64,000 bases of DNA from Bacillus_BD sp050389805 (GCF_050389805.1 NZ_CP130945.1:2170001-2234000); one strand, 5' to 3'. Positions 27,756 to 36,436 are shown, counted from the stretch's first letter. The notes: generated from the letters alone by a model not told the origin. A program made the numbers and translations.

Positions 27756-28010
27756 ATGAACGAAAGGGATGGATTTTTTATGTTATGGATTGCTACACAA
27801 GATAATAAAAGTTTGATGAATGTAAAAGAGGTTACTGTAGACGGGAAAAAGATAGAAGGTGTTATCGGCAGTGATTCTATGAATCACTGGAGTAAAGTTT
27901 TGGGGAAGTACGAATCAAATGAAAGAGCATTAGAAATCCTTGACGAAATTTTTACGAAGATTGAAGAAAACAGTGGTATTTCTGTGGCATACACTATGCC
28001 TAAAAAGTAA
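27756..28010 (+). CDS. Hypothetical cassette protein
   Basis: 84 residues (a start at the internal ATG 27780 behind GAAAGGGATGG is equally possible, giving MLWIATQDNKSLMNVKEVTV). Compact alpha/beta composition with a VDGKKIEGVIGS hairpin and a C-terminal helix LEILDEIFTKIEENSG. The 3' end is duplicated as a remnant at 21822-21925, with the array module in the same place. No known family. Confidence 0.6.
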   Translation: MNERDGFFMLWIATQDNKSLMNVKEVTVDGKKIEGVIGSDSMNHWSKVLGKYESNERALEILDEIFTKIEENSGISVAYTMPKK

Positions 28011-28016
28011 GTATCG

Positions 28017-28053
28017 AATTGTTCAATTAAAGGAGCAGGTTAGTGTAAAAGGA
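28017..28053 (+). repeat. Array module (M3), short
   Basis: ATTGTTCAATTAAAGGAGCA followed by GGTTAGTGTAAAAGGA. Confidence 0.55.
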
Positions 28054-28126
28054 AATTCTTTATTAATTGAGTTAAAATGATGATAAACATAGAGTATTTA
28101 GGGGATTTTGAAAGGGGCTATATGTT

Positions 28127-28489
28127 TTGGATTTATTTGAAGAGATTATTATAAATGACATTGAACAAGATCCAATAATTAAAATTAGAGAAAATAATGA
28201 ACATCCCAAGGTGGTATATGAGAAGTTAGACATTGATGAACTTTCTGGACAGGAAATTTCATCAATTGCTCAATATTTATTAGCTCCCTTTATTTTAGTC
28301 AGTTCAAATGGAATGTTGGAGATTCCGATAAAGGATGACAGAACTCTCGATATAACCATCAAAGAAATAGCCCCTCACTTTAAAAAAGTTGTAAAAAGCA
28401 CAATCGATGAAAAACAAGTATTAATTAGGTTGCAAAATGTTAGAGAGAGTTCAAAAATGCATTTTTTGAATCTGAGAGAAGATCGCTAG
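28127..28489 (+). CDS. Hypothetical cassette protein
   Basis: 120 residues from TTG behind GAAAGGGGC. Acidic, alpha/beta (LDIDELSGQEISSIAQYLLA, ILVSSNGMLEIPIKDD). No transmembrane segment, no recognised motif. It lies 12 bases before the next gene and may share a transcript with it. Confidence 0.5.
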   Translation: MDLFEEIIINDIEQDPIIKIRENNEHPKVVYEKLDIDELSGQEISSIAQYLLAPFILVSSNGMLEIPIKDDRTLDITIKEIAPHFKKVVKSTIDEKQVLIRLQNVRESSKMHFLNLREDR

Positions 28490-28501
28490 GTTAATGTCAT
28501 T

Positions 28502-28801
28502 GTGGACGATTATTCAGAAGGAACCTCAAACTGGGGAGAAATATTCACATCAAAAGAATATAGAGTTAATCTCGATTTTGTAAGAAAAACAACTAATCAC
28601 GATATTTTATCAATGTGGGATTTTTTTGAACATACTTTCGTGCAAGCATACGGAGGTATGGCTATATTACCAAGTGGATGGTTATTTGATGAATCCTTTA
28701 AAGAAAGGGTAGCAATTCAGTCTTTTGCAAGTGTTTGTAATGAAATGACCGTCACAGTTAATAGTGATAATAATATGATTACTTCTGTTCTAATAAGTTA
28801 A
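28502..28801 (+). CDS. Hypothetical cassette protein
   Basis: 99 residues from a GTG without a clear ribosome site, so the start is uncertain. Aromatic-rich (TSNWGEIFTSKEYRVNLDFV, DILSMWDFFEHTFVQAYGG). Possibly an immunity-type or fragmentary protein. A module follows directly. Confidence 0.45.
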   Translation: MDDYSEGTSNWGEIFTSKEYRVNLDFVRKTTNHDILSMWDFFEHTFVQAYGGMAILPSGWLFDESFKERVAIQSFASVCNEMTVTVNSDNNMITSVLIS

Positions 28802-28807
28802 AAAGTT

Positions 28808-28846
28808 TTCTTTTTCAACTAAAGGGTAGGTTTATAATAAAATTGG
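28808..28846 (+). repeat. Array module, degenerate
   Basis: TCTTTTTCAACTAAAGGGTA then GGTTTATAATAAAATTGG. Confidence 0.5.
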
Positions 28847-28959
28847 AAAAGATTATATGAACTTTAAATGATAAAATGAAACTATATATTAAGATTTTAA
28901 TTGCTTAGCGTTAAACAAAATTGTTGATTTTTAGATAGTTGGATTGAGGTGACGCATAT

Positions 28960-29121
28960 ATGAGTAATGAAGCACAAGAATATGAATACAGCGATGATGA
29001 AATCTTAGATAAAGCAATTGAGTTAATTAAAAAAGGAAGCACGGAGGAAGAAGCACGAAGGAAGTTTAGGTTGTCAGAGGATGATATGGATTTGATTGAT
29101 TTTGTTATTAACGAATTATAA
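28960..29121 (+). CDS. Small acidic hypothetical protein
   Basis: 53 residues, GAGGTGACGC before ATG. Sequence MSNEAQEYEYSDDEILDKAI with a helix-loop-helix EEARRKFRLSEDDMDLIDFV, compatible with a small DNA- or protein-binding domain. Single cassette between two modules. Confidence 0.55.
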   Translation: MSNEAQEYEYSDDEILDKAIELIKKGSTEEEARRKFRLSEDDMDLIDFVINEL

Positions 29122-29130
29122 TCACTCAAG

Positions 29131-29170
29131 ATTGCAATATGGGGTTGCTGCGGCAATCCTTTTTCTTAGG
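29131..29170 (+). repeat. Module hairpin (GTTGCTGCGGCAATCC)
   Basis: GGGGTTGCTGCGGCAATCC with T-run; same as the hairpin at 4210-4232. Confidence 0.6.
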
Positions 29171-29233
29171 AGGAACGGTAAATATGGAAAAGGTAATATG
29201 GATAGATATTAATAAACCGATAACCTGCTCATT

Positions 29234-29407
29234 TTACCTATTAATCCTTTCGTATTCATTAATAAAAAAATCTAATTCCTCACTAGCTTGAATAGTTAAT
29301 TGATGATTTAAACCCATTTTCTGTGCTATTTCGATAAGTTCGTTCCTTAAGTATTCTATGTACACTCGAAGCTTAAATGGGCCTAGAATAAGCGGTTCTC
29401 TATCCAT
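29234..29407 (-). CDS. Spo0E-like aspartyl-phosphate phosphatase
   Basis: 57 residues from MDREPLILGPF, placed 6 bases after AGAGGTGG; a longer frame has no site. Helical hairpin LRVYIEYLRNELIEIAQKMG and the family signature ASEELDFFINEY (normally SQELDxLIxxY). Spo0E-type proteins dephosphorylate Spo0A~P and delay sporulation. A minus-strand gene inside an array of plus-strand cassettes. Confidence 0.82.
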   Translation of the reverse strand: MDREPLILGPFKLRVYIEYLRNELIEIAQKMGLNHQLTIQASEELDFFINEYERINR

Positions 29408-29571
29408 ATAGTCCACCTCTTTTGGAAAAATTAGTAAAATAACAAAATCTATTTTATCAATAGCTTCTAATGATTTCAAAAGATTATTTCGATAGATATC
29501 TATCGATACTCAAATTAGAGAGTTCATAGAAAATCCTTTTCGTGATTAACGAACAGTACGAGTAAATTGTG

Positions 29572-29635
29572 AAAAAATGCACTTATACTAACGGGTGCAT
29601 TACCTTAAGATTTAACTGTCAATGACAGCTTTTTT
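29572..29635 (+). repeat. Array module (M1+M2)
   Basis: AATTGTGAAAAAATGCACTT then ACTAACGGGTGCATTACCTT and a TGTCAATGACAGC hairpin with a T-run. Confidence 0.7.
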
Positions 29636-29708
29636 TACTAGAGATAGTGGAGTAACAGGACACATTCCACTGTATTTATATAAAGTAGTATAAAAACAAG
29701 ATAATAAA

Positions 29709-29735
29709 AAAAGGCTGTAATTTGCAGCCTTTATA
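29709..29735 (-). terminator. Terminator of the zinc-ribbon gene
   Basis: AAGGCTGTAA / TTGCAGCCTT stem; on the minus strand it is followed by TTTTTTT. Confidence 0.7.
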
Positions 29736-29885
29736 TTAAGAGCATTCATCACAGCAATAAACTTTATGACCTTTTATATCCTTTTCTACATAAATGAAAT
29801 AAGGTACTTCTTGGTCAATTGGAAGACCACAGTGTATACAAAAAATGATGTCTTCACAAGGTTGATTGCATTGTTCGTCCATCAT
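29736..29885 (-). CDS. Small zinc-ribbon-like protein
   Basis: 49 residues with GGAGGT 5 bases before the ATG (an adjacent second ATG is possible). Cys pairs CNQPCEDIIFCIHCG and VYCCDECS make a plausible treble-clef or rubredoxin-type zinc site. Too small for an enzyme. Function unknown. Has its own terminator. Confidence 0.65.
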   Translation of the reverse strand: MMDEQCNQPCEDIIFCIHCGLPIDQEVPYFIYVEKDIKGHKVYCCDECS

Positions 29886-30042
29886 ATTACCTCCTACATA
29901 TTTATTGATTTTAAATTCATTACATTTAGAGTGACTCAGTAAAAAAGAGAAAAGGAGAAGGCTTATATACCACTAACTGCTTTTATTTTTTCTCAAGTAA
30001 TTACGAATGCTTATTAGACTTTCATTAGTTGTAATTTAAAAA

Positions 30043-30162
30043 GTAAGGAGGAACCGATACAAATATGTTATTTCAGAAGATGAAGTTGAATTGGGTAGAG
30101 CTTTGAATAATGAATTAATTTATAAATTAGTTATTAGAAATATTAATAATATTAAACGATAA
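30043..30162 (+). pseudogene. Short open stretch without start
   Basis: GGNRYK-type basic start then VISEDEVELGRALNNELIYK and LVIRNINNIKR before a stop. AAGGAGG lies inside it, but no start codon is in frame. Probably a remnant of a small gene. Confidence 0.3.
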
Positions 30163-30421
30163 AGTTTAAAATAAAGGTTGTCCTAAATTTCTACGTTTTA
30201 AATAATAAAGGATTTTATATTAGTTATGATTAATATTAATTTATGCAAATAAAAGAGAAAGGAATTTGCGTATACCTAATTTTTCCACTTTTGATTACTG
30301 GTGAAAATATTGCGAAAAATTACACTTAAATGATTGGACAGTTAGTTGAATAACTGAAAATTTGAATCTAAAAGGGGGATTTGACCGTATACATAATATT
30401 TTGTTTATTTTGAGGTGTATT

Positions 30422-31049
30422 ATGGATAATTCTAATAAGATAGCTATTATCGGAGGGACGGGAAAGGTTGGACGTCATATTGCTTCAAGAGCGTTAGAGA
30501 AGGAGTATCAAGTTCGTATGCTTGTAAGAAATCAGCAAAGTTAACTTTCAGAGACGATAGAATTGAGGTAGTACAAGGGAATGTAGAAAATGTGGAGGAT
30601 ATTCAAAAACTACTAAAAGATTGTCAAATAGTTATAAATACTTTTGGTCAATCAATCAAAGAGAAACTGATTTATAGCAGAATAACTGAAAAAATACTTG
30701 AGGTAATGACTGATTTACAAATTAATCGTTATATTGGTGTTACGGGTGGTTCTCTAACTATTACTGGGGATAATTAATAGAGTTGGGGAGAAGATGTTTG
30801 AAATCATCTACTCTAATATGATAATAGATAAGAAAAAAGAATGGCATATTCTTAACCGAAATAAACTAATTAAATGGACTCTAATTAGGCTTCCATTTAT
30901 AGTCGATGGCTCAGAAAAAATGATTCATAAAAGAGAATCTTACAGATATGCCGGGGACAAAAATAACTAATAGAGATATAGCGATTTTTATCATTAACCA
31001 AATTGAAAATCTAAATTATGTACATAAAGCACCGTTTATATCAAATTAA
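30422..31049 (+). pseudogene. NmrA-like NAD(P)-binding protein, frameshifted
   Basis: Starts MDNSNKIAIIGGTGKVGRHI (Rossmann GGTGxVG) after TTGAGGTG. A frameshift at about 30541, then DDRIEVVQGNVENVEDIQKL, a stop after GVTGGSLTITGDN, and two further frames with WTLIRLPFIVDGSEK and TKITNRDIAIFIINQI. Together they follow the order of NmrA/SDR-a7 NAD(P)H-binding proteins. At least three lesions: a dead cassette. Confidence 0.75.
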
Positions 31050-31062
31050 TATTAATTGTCCT

Positions 31063-31116
31063 CTTCAACTATCGGGCAGTTTTCTTGAAGAAGGAGAAGT
31101 TCCCTTTTTGTTGAAG
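31063..31116 (+). repeat. Array module, left edge of duplicated cassette
   Basis: TTCAACTATCGGGCAGTTTT, CTTGAAGAAGGAGAAGTTCC. The following 65 bp up to the gene are also conserved with 3555-3618. Confidence 0.75.
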
Positions 31117-31181
31117 TTATAGTAAGCGAATCAATACTTTTTAGTGATTAGGACAATACGGGAGGGAGTTAGGGGGATTAA

Positions 31182-31607
31182 ATGAAGAATAAAACTAATC
31201 TGAAAACTATAAACTGGAGTATTTTAATAATAGTTGTATTAACGGCGGTTATTACTGCAATTATCACCCTATATGACCTATACAATACACCTGCCTTTGG
31301 TGAAGATGCACAGTCTCGTGCGGGATTCCGATGGGGGACACTCCATATTATGATCTCGATCGCCATACTCATCATATCCGTTTTTTTAGCAATTGGTTGG
31401 AAACGTTTATTCCCGTTTAACGTTCCTATTTCTATCATTCTGGTTGGTTTTTGTTATGTATTATTTTTTCTTACATTCACGATTGGATGGGTCGGTTTAC
31501 AGGGCATGCTTGGCTTCCTGATCGCTTTCCTAATAGGGGTGATTTTAATCATTTCTTATTCAATTTCTTTTCTTATTCAACGTCGCAATGCTGCCAATAA
31601 AAGGTAA
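31182..31607 (+). CDS. Four-helix membrane protein, copy 2 of a duplicated cassette
   Basis: 141 residues, differing from the protein at 3619-4044 at about 15 positions and from a few codons before the stop onwards. The change QSRVGFRWGTLHI to QSRAGFRWGTLHI is typical: substitutions are mostly conservative or silent, so both copies appear to be under selection. Four membrane helices. The ribosome site GGGAGGGAGTTAGGGG is conserved. Family unknown. Confidence 0.75.
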   Translation: MKNKTNLKTINWSILIIVVLTAVITAIITLYDLYNTPAFGEDAQSRAGFRWGTLHIMISIAILIISVFLAIGWKRLFPFNVPISIILVGFCYVLFFLTFTIGWVGLQGMLGFLIAFLIGVILIISYSISFLIQRRNAANKR

Positions 31608-31683
31608 CCGACATCCAGTTGAAAACATAAATACAAATAAGGCTTTTTCCATTGGCGTGTAGCAAGCTTCGCGTAAGTGTTCA

Positions 31684-31925
31684 AGACCATCGAAAAAGTG
31701 ATTTCATCAAGCGTATACGATGAGCCAGACTTGAAGGTTTTAAGTTTTCACTAGACTTTGCTAAATATTCCTCTAAGTGAGTTGTGGGGATTAATTCAAT
31801 TTTTACATCATCAAAATATAGATTGAGTAGTATAGATTGAAGTCGATAAGCTTTCAAGTCTGTGGAAAGAAACCCTAGATCCGTTTAGCAGATTCATATT
31901 TTTCCCAAGCTCTTGATAATAGCAA
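31684..31925 (-). pseudogene. Tyrosine recombinase N-terminal fragment, decayed copy
   Basis: Nucleotide match to 54640-54883 with small indels, on the minus strand, followed (to the right) by the same 70-bp upstream region and the same array module. Encodes the SAM-like core-binding domain of a phage/XerC-type integrase in broken frames. No catalytic domain. Confidence 0.7.
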
Positions 31926-31996
31926 CATACATCTCTCCCTTAAATTATTATTTTAAAGGAATTATTGAAGCATTAATGGAAATTGAAATGATAAGG

Positions 31997-32075
31997 TTAT
32001 TCAACTATAGGGCAGTTTAGTTAAAGAAGCACTATAGCTCTTATTCAACAATCGGGCCATTTTATTGAATAAACT
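31997..32075 (+). repeat. Array module (M3 x2) next to the recombinase fragment
   Basis: TTCAACTATAGGGCAGTTTA then TTATTCAACAATCGGGCCAT and TTATTGAATAAAC. Occupies the same position as the module at 54955-54990. Confidence 0.75.
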
Positions 32076-32402
32076 CAACTGCCTATTCAGCATTAAAAGC
32101 CATCCTCTTTCTATAAATAGAGTATGGGCTTTAATAAACGTTATTTATGATTTTTCTAATAAAACCTCCGATTTTTTACTTAACGTTGTAAATTCGTATT
32201 TATCTTAACTCTTACATAGAAAAGCTTTGTTTATCAATGTTTTATTTATTGTAGACATTGTAAACAATGTTTTTTTCCTGATGCTATCCCTATATGGTGT
32301 TGCGTTGTAAAATCCTCAATTTGTTTTTTTTTAAAAGAATAATTTTTATTTTAATGCAAATGATAGTAATTACAAATAACTATTTTAAAGGAGGAGAATC
32401 TT

Positions 32403-32624
32403 TTGTATAAATACTTATTGACTTTTTTGTCAGTTATTTTGTCAGTAGGAATACTCTCAGCCTGTAACAGTGCTGATGAAAATGAGCCAGACCCATCAGA
32501 AGAGCCTTCTGAACAGCACGAGCAACAACGCCAAGAGGATGCTAACGATAACGAACCAGATCCAACAGAAGAACCTTCTGAACAGCAGCAACAAGAAAAC
32601 GAGCAGAATGAAGAGGATAAGTAA
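32403..32624 (+). CDS. Small acidic lipoprotein
   Basis: 73 residues from TTG behind AAAGGAGGAG. Signal peptide with lipobox LSAC (Cys about residue 21). The mature part is a repeat-like, very acidic tail: NEPDPSEEPSEQ and NEPDPTEEPSEQ with Gln/Glu stretches. Likely a surface-anchored spacer. Preceded by an AT-rich promoter region. Confidence 0.7.
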   Translation: MYKYLLTFLSVILSVGILSACNSADENEPDPSEEPSEQHEQQRQEDANDNEPDPTEEPSEQQQQENEQNEEDK

Positions 32625-32656
32625 TTAATTTTTTTCATATGTATTACGTATGATTT

Positions 32657-32787
32657 CTTGTTCCACGATCGGACTTTTCTTTAATAAGAAAAAGTCCTTT
32701 TGTAATGCTCCAACACATTAAGTTATTTATCTTGTTACGGTAGAGAAAAGATTGTGAAGATTTCCACTTATATTATAGGGTAGCAAG
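32657..32787 (+). repeat. Array module with recombinase stub
   Basis: TTCCACGATCGGACTTTTCT, arm AAAAGTCC, then TAATGCTCCAACACATTAAG, which corresponds to the last codons of the recombinase fragment at 54580, then ATTGTGAAGATTTCCACTTA. The same composite is at 60533-60688. Confidence 0.65.
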
Positions 32788-32865
32788 AGTAGAACAACAA
32801 ACGCCCAGAATTAGCTTCTGAGCGTCTAGTAAAATTTAAATATTAACCTTATGAATTGATGTAAT

Positions 32866-33264
32866 TTAAAATAAGATAGCATCCAGTGAATATTGTCCTG
32901 CACCAGAAAGAGCTAGAGCAATCACTACGACTAATATTGTTAGACAATATTCATATCCATTTTGAGTAAGCCAGTAACCATTTGGTCCGTGGACTTTCAA
33001 AATGGCTACTATCATGGCCCCGGCAATTAGAATGCTTGCAAGTGGAGTGAGCAATCCAAGCGTAAGCAATGTCCCACCTACGAATTCTGAAAATCCAGCC
33101 ATTAATGCCATTGTTACACCTGGCTTAATTCCAATAGATTCAAAATATCCTCCGGTTCCCTTTAATCCACCGCCACCGAATGAACCAAATAACTTTTGGG
33201 CACCGTGAGCCATAAATGACAAACCAATGACTAAACGTATTAATAATAAAGCTAAATCTAACAT
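32866..33264 (-). CDS. DoxX-family membrane protein
   Basis: 132 residues, four helices. RLVIGLSFMAHGAQKLFGSF, GGGGLKGTGGYFESIG and GFSEFVGGTLLTLGLLTPLA match the DoxX/DoxD family of thiol/redox-related membrane proteins. It lies 78 bp behind the pirin gene on the same strand and probably forms a transcription unit with it under the divergent HxlR regulator. Confidence 0.9.
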   Translation of the reverse strand: MLDLALLLIRLVIGLSFMAHGAQKLFGSFGGGGLKGTGGYFESIGIKPGVTMALMAGFSEFVGGTLLTLGLLTPLASILIAGAMIVAILKVHGPNGYWLTQNGYEYCLTILVVVIALALSGAGQYSLDAILF

Positions 33265-33342
33265 TTTTCCTCTCCCCAGTTGATCTTATTAAAGGTGAAA
33301 AACACAACTTACCTATACCTATTTATCAATTTTTAAAAAACT

Positions 33343-34200
33343 TTATCTTTCTGGATTTAAAAATGCCCCTTCATGGTAATCACGATAAGCCTGTCTTATT
33401 TCTTCTTCTGTATTCATTACAAAAGGTCCTTGAGCTACCACTGGCTCTTTAAGAGGCTCACCTGCAAAAAGAATAAGGCGTAATTTTTCATTTGCAGAAA
33501 CACGAATACCACTCATTTTTAACTCGTCTGCTGAACCTAACCAAATTGCTTGACCCTTTTTAGCTTCTACTTTATTCTCTCCGAATGTTCCACTACCTTC
33601 TAATACATAGATAAAGCCGTTATAGCTTCCTGGGAGATCTTGAATAATGGAAGATCCACTCTCCAAAACCATTTCTACAAAGGTGACAGGTGCATAATTC
33701 AAGGTATTAGATACAACATCACCTGACGAACCTGAATATACTCGAATTAATGCACCATCCTCTTGACGAACAGGCATGTCTTTGGCGTGCATATTTTGGT
33801 AACGAGGTTTGACCATTTTATATTTGCGAGGAAGGTTCACCCAAAGTTGAAGAAGATGGACTTTCTCTCCATCGGCTGGAGATTCATTATGGACAACCCC
33901 AGACCCCGCAGTCATAAATTGTAAATCTCCTTTTTCTAGCCTTCCACCTGCTCCAGTCGCACTATCGTAATGATTTATATTTCCATCAATAATAAATGTA
34001 ATCGTCTCCATTCCACGATGAGGGTGTACGTCGAAGGCTCCCTTTTCAAATTTATCTTCCATTAATAATAAAAACGGATCATAGTCTTTCCAAGGTCCTG
34101 GTGGAAGAACTGGACCTGCAGTATGAATAGGGCTGATTTTTTGTTCGTTTACAGTCCATATTTTTTTTATTTCACGAAGTTTCATATTTTCTTTTTCCAT
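33343..34200 (-). CDS. Pirin family protein
   Basis: 285 residues from MEKENMKLREIKKIW, with GGAG 8 bases upstream; a longer frame has no site. Double cupin: N-terminal metal motif DVHPHRGMETITFIIDG and downstream VVHNES; C-terminal half FIYVLEGSGTFGENK. Pirins are iron-binding and some act as quercetin dioxygenases or redox sensors. Pairing with DoxX and an HxlR regulator points to quinone or aldehyde stress. Confidence 0.9.
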   Translation of the reverse strand: MEKENMKLREIKKIWTVNEQKISPIHTAGPVLPPGPWKDYDPFLLLMEDKFEKGAFDVHPHRGMETITFIIDGNINHYDSATGAGGRLEKGDLQFMTAGSGVVHNESPADGEKVHLLQLWVNLPRKYKMVKPRYQNMHAKDMPVRQEDGALIRVYSGSSGDVVSNTLNYAPVTFVEMVLESGSSIIQDLPGSYNGFIYVLEGSGTFGENKVEAKKGQAIWLGSADELKMSGIRVSANEKLRLILFAGEPLKEPVVAQGPFVMNTEEEIRQAYRDYHEGAFLNPER

Positions 34201-34280
34201 TTTTTCATCTCCTTTGTTAAACTTAGATTCATAATAAATCATTATAATCAATTTTGTAAGTATGCACTTCAAAGTGATAT

Positions 34281-34298
34281 AGTATACAAAAGGATACT
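34281..34298 (+). promoter_or_regulatory. Palindromic operator between pirin and HxlR genes
   Basis: AGTATACAAAAGGATACT is an almost perfect inverted repeat placed 14 bp before the HxlR start and within the divergent intergenic region. GTAT-type palindromes are the usual targets of YodB/HxlR regulators, so autoregulation and control of pirin/DoxX are likely. Confidence 0.6.
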
Positions 34299-34311
34299 AA
34301 TGGAGGTTATG

Positions 34312-34650
34312 ATGAAAATACAACCTGAATACTGTAAAGTACACGGAGCACTTTCAATTTTAGTAGGGAAATGGAAACCTATCATCTTACTATACCTAAT
34401 GTCAGAGGGGACCATGCGATACGGTGAATTAAAAAAAGCACTGGTGGATATTACGCCCAAAATGCTAACGAATCAATTAAGAGAATTAGAAGAGGAGGGA
34501 CTTATAAACCGTGTAGTTTACCCGGAAGTTCCGCCAAAAGTTGAGTATTCAATAACTGAATATGGAATGACATTGAAGCCCATTTTGGAAGCAATGCATG
34601 AGTGGGGCACGAAGCATATATTGAGAAAATCGGAGAGTGTAAAACATTAA
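34312..34650 (+). CDS. HxlR/YodB-family regulator
   Basis: 112 residues from MKIQPEYCKVHG, 5 bases after GGAGG. Winged helix with SILVGKWKPIILLYLMSEGT, MRYGELKKALVDITPKMLTN and QLRELEEEGLINRVVYPEVP. A Cys near the N-terminus (residue 8) corresponds in position to the redox Cys of YodB and CatR. Divergent to pirin-DoxX; predicted repressor released by electrophiles. Confidence 0.88.
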   Translation: MKIQPEYCKVHGALSILVGKWKPIILLYLMSEGTMRYGELKKALVDITPKMLTNQLRELEEEGLINRVVYPEVPPKVEYSITEYGMTLKPILEAMHEWGTKHILRKSESVKH

Positions 34651-34721
34651 TGGTTCTATTTGAAGTTGTGGTTAGACCTTTTGCATATATACTAAATTTT
34701 CTTCTTTAACTTAAGGGAAGC

Positions 34722-34781
34722 ATGGGGTCAGTCCCCCGATAAAGTAAAGGATTACCGTAGCGGGGGACTGACCCCATTTTT
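34722..34781. repeat. REP palindrome (GGGGTCAGTCCCCCG family), copy 3, best conserved
   Basis: ATGGGGTCAGTCCCCCG at the left and CGGGGGACTGACCCCAT at the right, perfect 17-bp arms, GTAAAGGATTACCGTAG between, then TTTT. Confidence 0.85.
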
Positions 34782-35047
34782 GAACAATTAGACCTTTAGA
34801 AGAGAGCTGAACCAACAAGAAATAGAATTATTGAGGCTTATGAAGTGTGTCAAAGCATTTTATTTTGATTATAGCAATGAAATGAATCACCATTTGGCGA
34901 TGAATTATTTGACTAAGTTTTTAATGTTTTTAATGATATTTAAAAGTTAGTAGTACACTAATAAAGAAATAAGGTTTACTTCGGTAAAATAAGGTATATT
35001 ATATTTGAAAAGATTTTCTTTATAGACAAGAAAAGTGGGTGAACAAA
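34782..35047. other. Intergenic stretch with coding remnant
   Basis: Plus-strand open stretch near 34800-34945: ELNQQEIELLRLMKCVKAFY then FDYSNEMNHHLAMNYLTK. No start codon with a site; family unknown. Confidence 0.3.
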
Positions 35048-35197
35048 GTGGGAAAATATCAATTGGATTCCAAAGGTCAGGTAGCTGTGACGAAGTTTCA
35101 TGAAAAACAGACGCCTGCCAAATTTGATAAAAAGCAGCAACTTGAAAAAATGCGTGCGGAGTATTTGAAAAAGAAGCAAAAACAAACAGACAAATAA
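35048..35197 (+). CDS. Small basic protein
   Basis: 49 residues from GTG (weak site GGGTGAAC). Sequence VGKYQLDSKGQVAVTKFHEK then ending KMRAEYLKKKQKQTDK, strongly basic and helical. Followed by a clear terminator, which supports a real gene. No family assignment. Confidence 0.55.
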   Translation: MGKYQLDSKGQVAVTKFHEKQTPAKFDKKQQLEKMRAEYLKKKQKQTDK

Positions 35198-35208
35198 GAT
35201 GAACGAAA

Positions 35209-35240
35209 ACATAGGAAGACTAAAATCTCCCTATGTTTTT
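35209..35240 (+). terminator. Terminator after the small basic protein
   Basis: AACATAGGAAG / CTCCCTATGTT stem with TTTTCTT. Confidence 0.7.
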
Positions 35241-35607
35241 CTTATTCGAGGTTCTTTTTTCAATTGCGATAGTTAAGAAACATTGTATTCATATTCATCG
35301 TAAGAACTAATATAGAATCATTTAATTAAATTGGAAAAATACACCTCGATTAAATAAACTGCAATCGATTAAATTGTTGATATATCAATGTTTATAACTT
35401 GTTTTTTGATGAATTTATAAACTAAGTTACGTTTTTGATTACATTTTTCCCGATTTTCTGTATATGGTGCAAACAAACACAAGAAAATAGGTAAGTTATT
35501 CATCGTTCAAATATATACAGGCTATTTTTTCAAACCTCTTACTTATGCAACTAACGCATGCTTTAGTAAAAAATTCAAGGGACATTTTTGTATCTCTATC
35601 GCATTTT
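35241..35607. other. AT-rich gene-free stretch
   Basis: Very AT-rich, with ATCGATTAAAT-type words repeated near 35340-35380. A weak module-like ACTAACGCATGCTTTAGT occurs near 35549. No gene supported. Confidence 0.4.
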
Positions 35608-35730
35608 TCACTATTCAGCACTCGGGCGCTTTAATTGAATAAGACTCCCAAACAAAACTGGATATTTAAAAGTAGCGTGAAATTTTAAATAATACACTTA
35701 AACTAAAGGAGCGGGTTAGTGAAAGAGGGA
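35608..35730 (+). repeat. Array module (M3 and M1) overlapping a gene start
   Basis: TATTCAGCACTCGGGCGCTT then AATACACTTAAACTAAAGGA and GCGGGTTAGTGAAAGAGGGA. The M1/M3 junction supplies the AAAGGAG ribosome site and GTG start of the DUF3291 gene. Confidence 0.7.
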
Positions 35731-36252
35731 ATTTTCAAATCTTTACTTGAATATATTTTAGGAAAAGAATTTAGATGGAGGGCGTTTATGGCTTTCGTTT
35801 CGATCTATACTGTTGGTAGGCTAAAGTATCCCTATGATCACCCCACCTCTCGTGAATTTTATGAAATGGGATATAAGGTAATGCGTCAGGCACATGTTTC
35901 AGGACACCTTATTAAGGAGTTTTCATCAGATGGAGTGCCTTTCCCCGAAGAAGCTAAAGGGGAAGGTTACCCAGTTATGACCCTAACAGTATGGAAAAGC
36001 CTTCAATCCTTATATAGATTTACTTATTCAGGCAAGCATATCCAAGCGTTGCGAAATAGGAGCAGATGGGTGGAGCCTTATCAAGAGAAACACATTTCAT
36101 ATATAGTGTGGTGGACAGAGAAGGTGAAGGATGTTTCTTGGGAAGAGGCTTTCAAGAGATATAAAGATTATATTCAACATGGATCTACTCCTTTTGCATT
36201 TGATTTTAAGCATGCATTTGATGAAAAAGGGGAGACGTTCTTGATTGAATAG
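35719..36252 (+). CDS. DUF3291 family protein
   Basis: 177 residues from GTG. MAFVSIYTVGRLKYPYDHPT, then VWKSLQSLYRFTYSGKHIQA and YIVWWTEKVKDVSWEEAFKR follow the DUF3291 pattern (dimeric alpha/beta-barrel, monooxygenase-like fold). The translation start lies inside the array module, so this is a cassette whose initiation signal comes from the repeat. Confidence 0.8.
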   Translation: MKEGIFKSLLEYILGKEFRWRAFMAFVSIYTVGRLKYPYDHPTSREFYEMGYKVMRQAHVSGHLIKEFSSDGVPFPEEAKGEGYPVMTLTVWKSLQSLYRFTYSGKHIQALRNRSRWVEPYQEKHISYIVWWTEKVKDVSWEEAFKRYKDYIQHGSTPFAFDFKHAFDEKGETFLIE

Positions 36253-36364
36253 CAGGGGACCCTTAAAATAAAATTGGAAATTTGTTCATTTTAATCAATG
36301 ATGACGTTAAGTAATAATACTCCCTGTTATAGGATTTTATCGCCATAATTATTTTTTGGATAGA

Positions 36365-36436
36365 AATTGTGAGATATTACACTTAAACAGGAACGCTATT
36401 TCTTATTGAAGTAACGGGGCAGAATAGTTAAACAAG
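36365..36436 (+). repeat. Array module (M1+M3)
   Basis: AATTGTGAGATATTACACTT, then TTCTTATTGAAGTAACGGGG and CAGAATAGTTAAAC. A near match is at 55885-55970. Confidence 0.65.

Noticed and set aside
32351..32638. Ser/Cys-rich minus-strand frame opposite the acidic lipoprotein
   Set aside because: It is the antisense of the Glu/Gln-rich repeat; no ribosome site.
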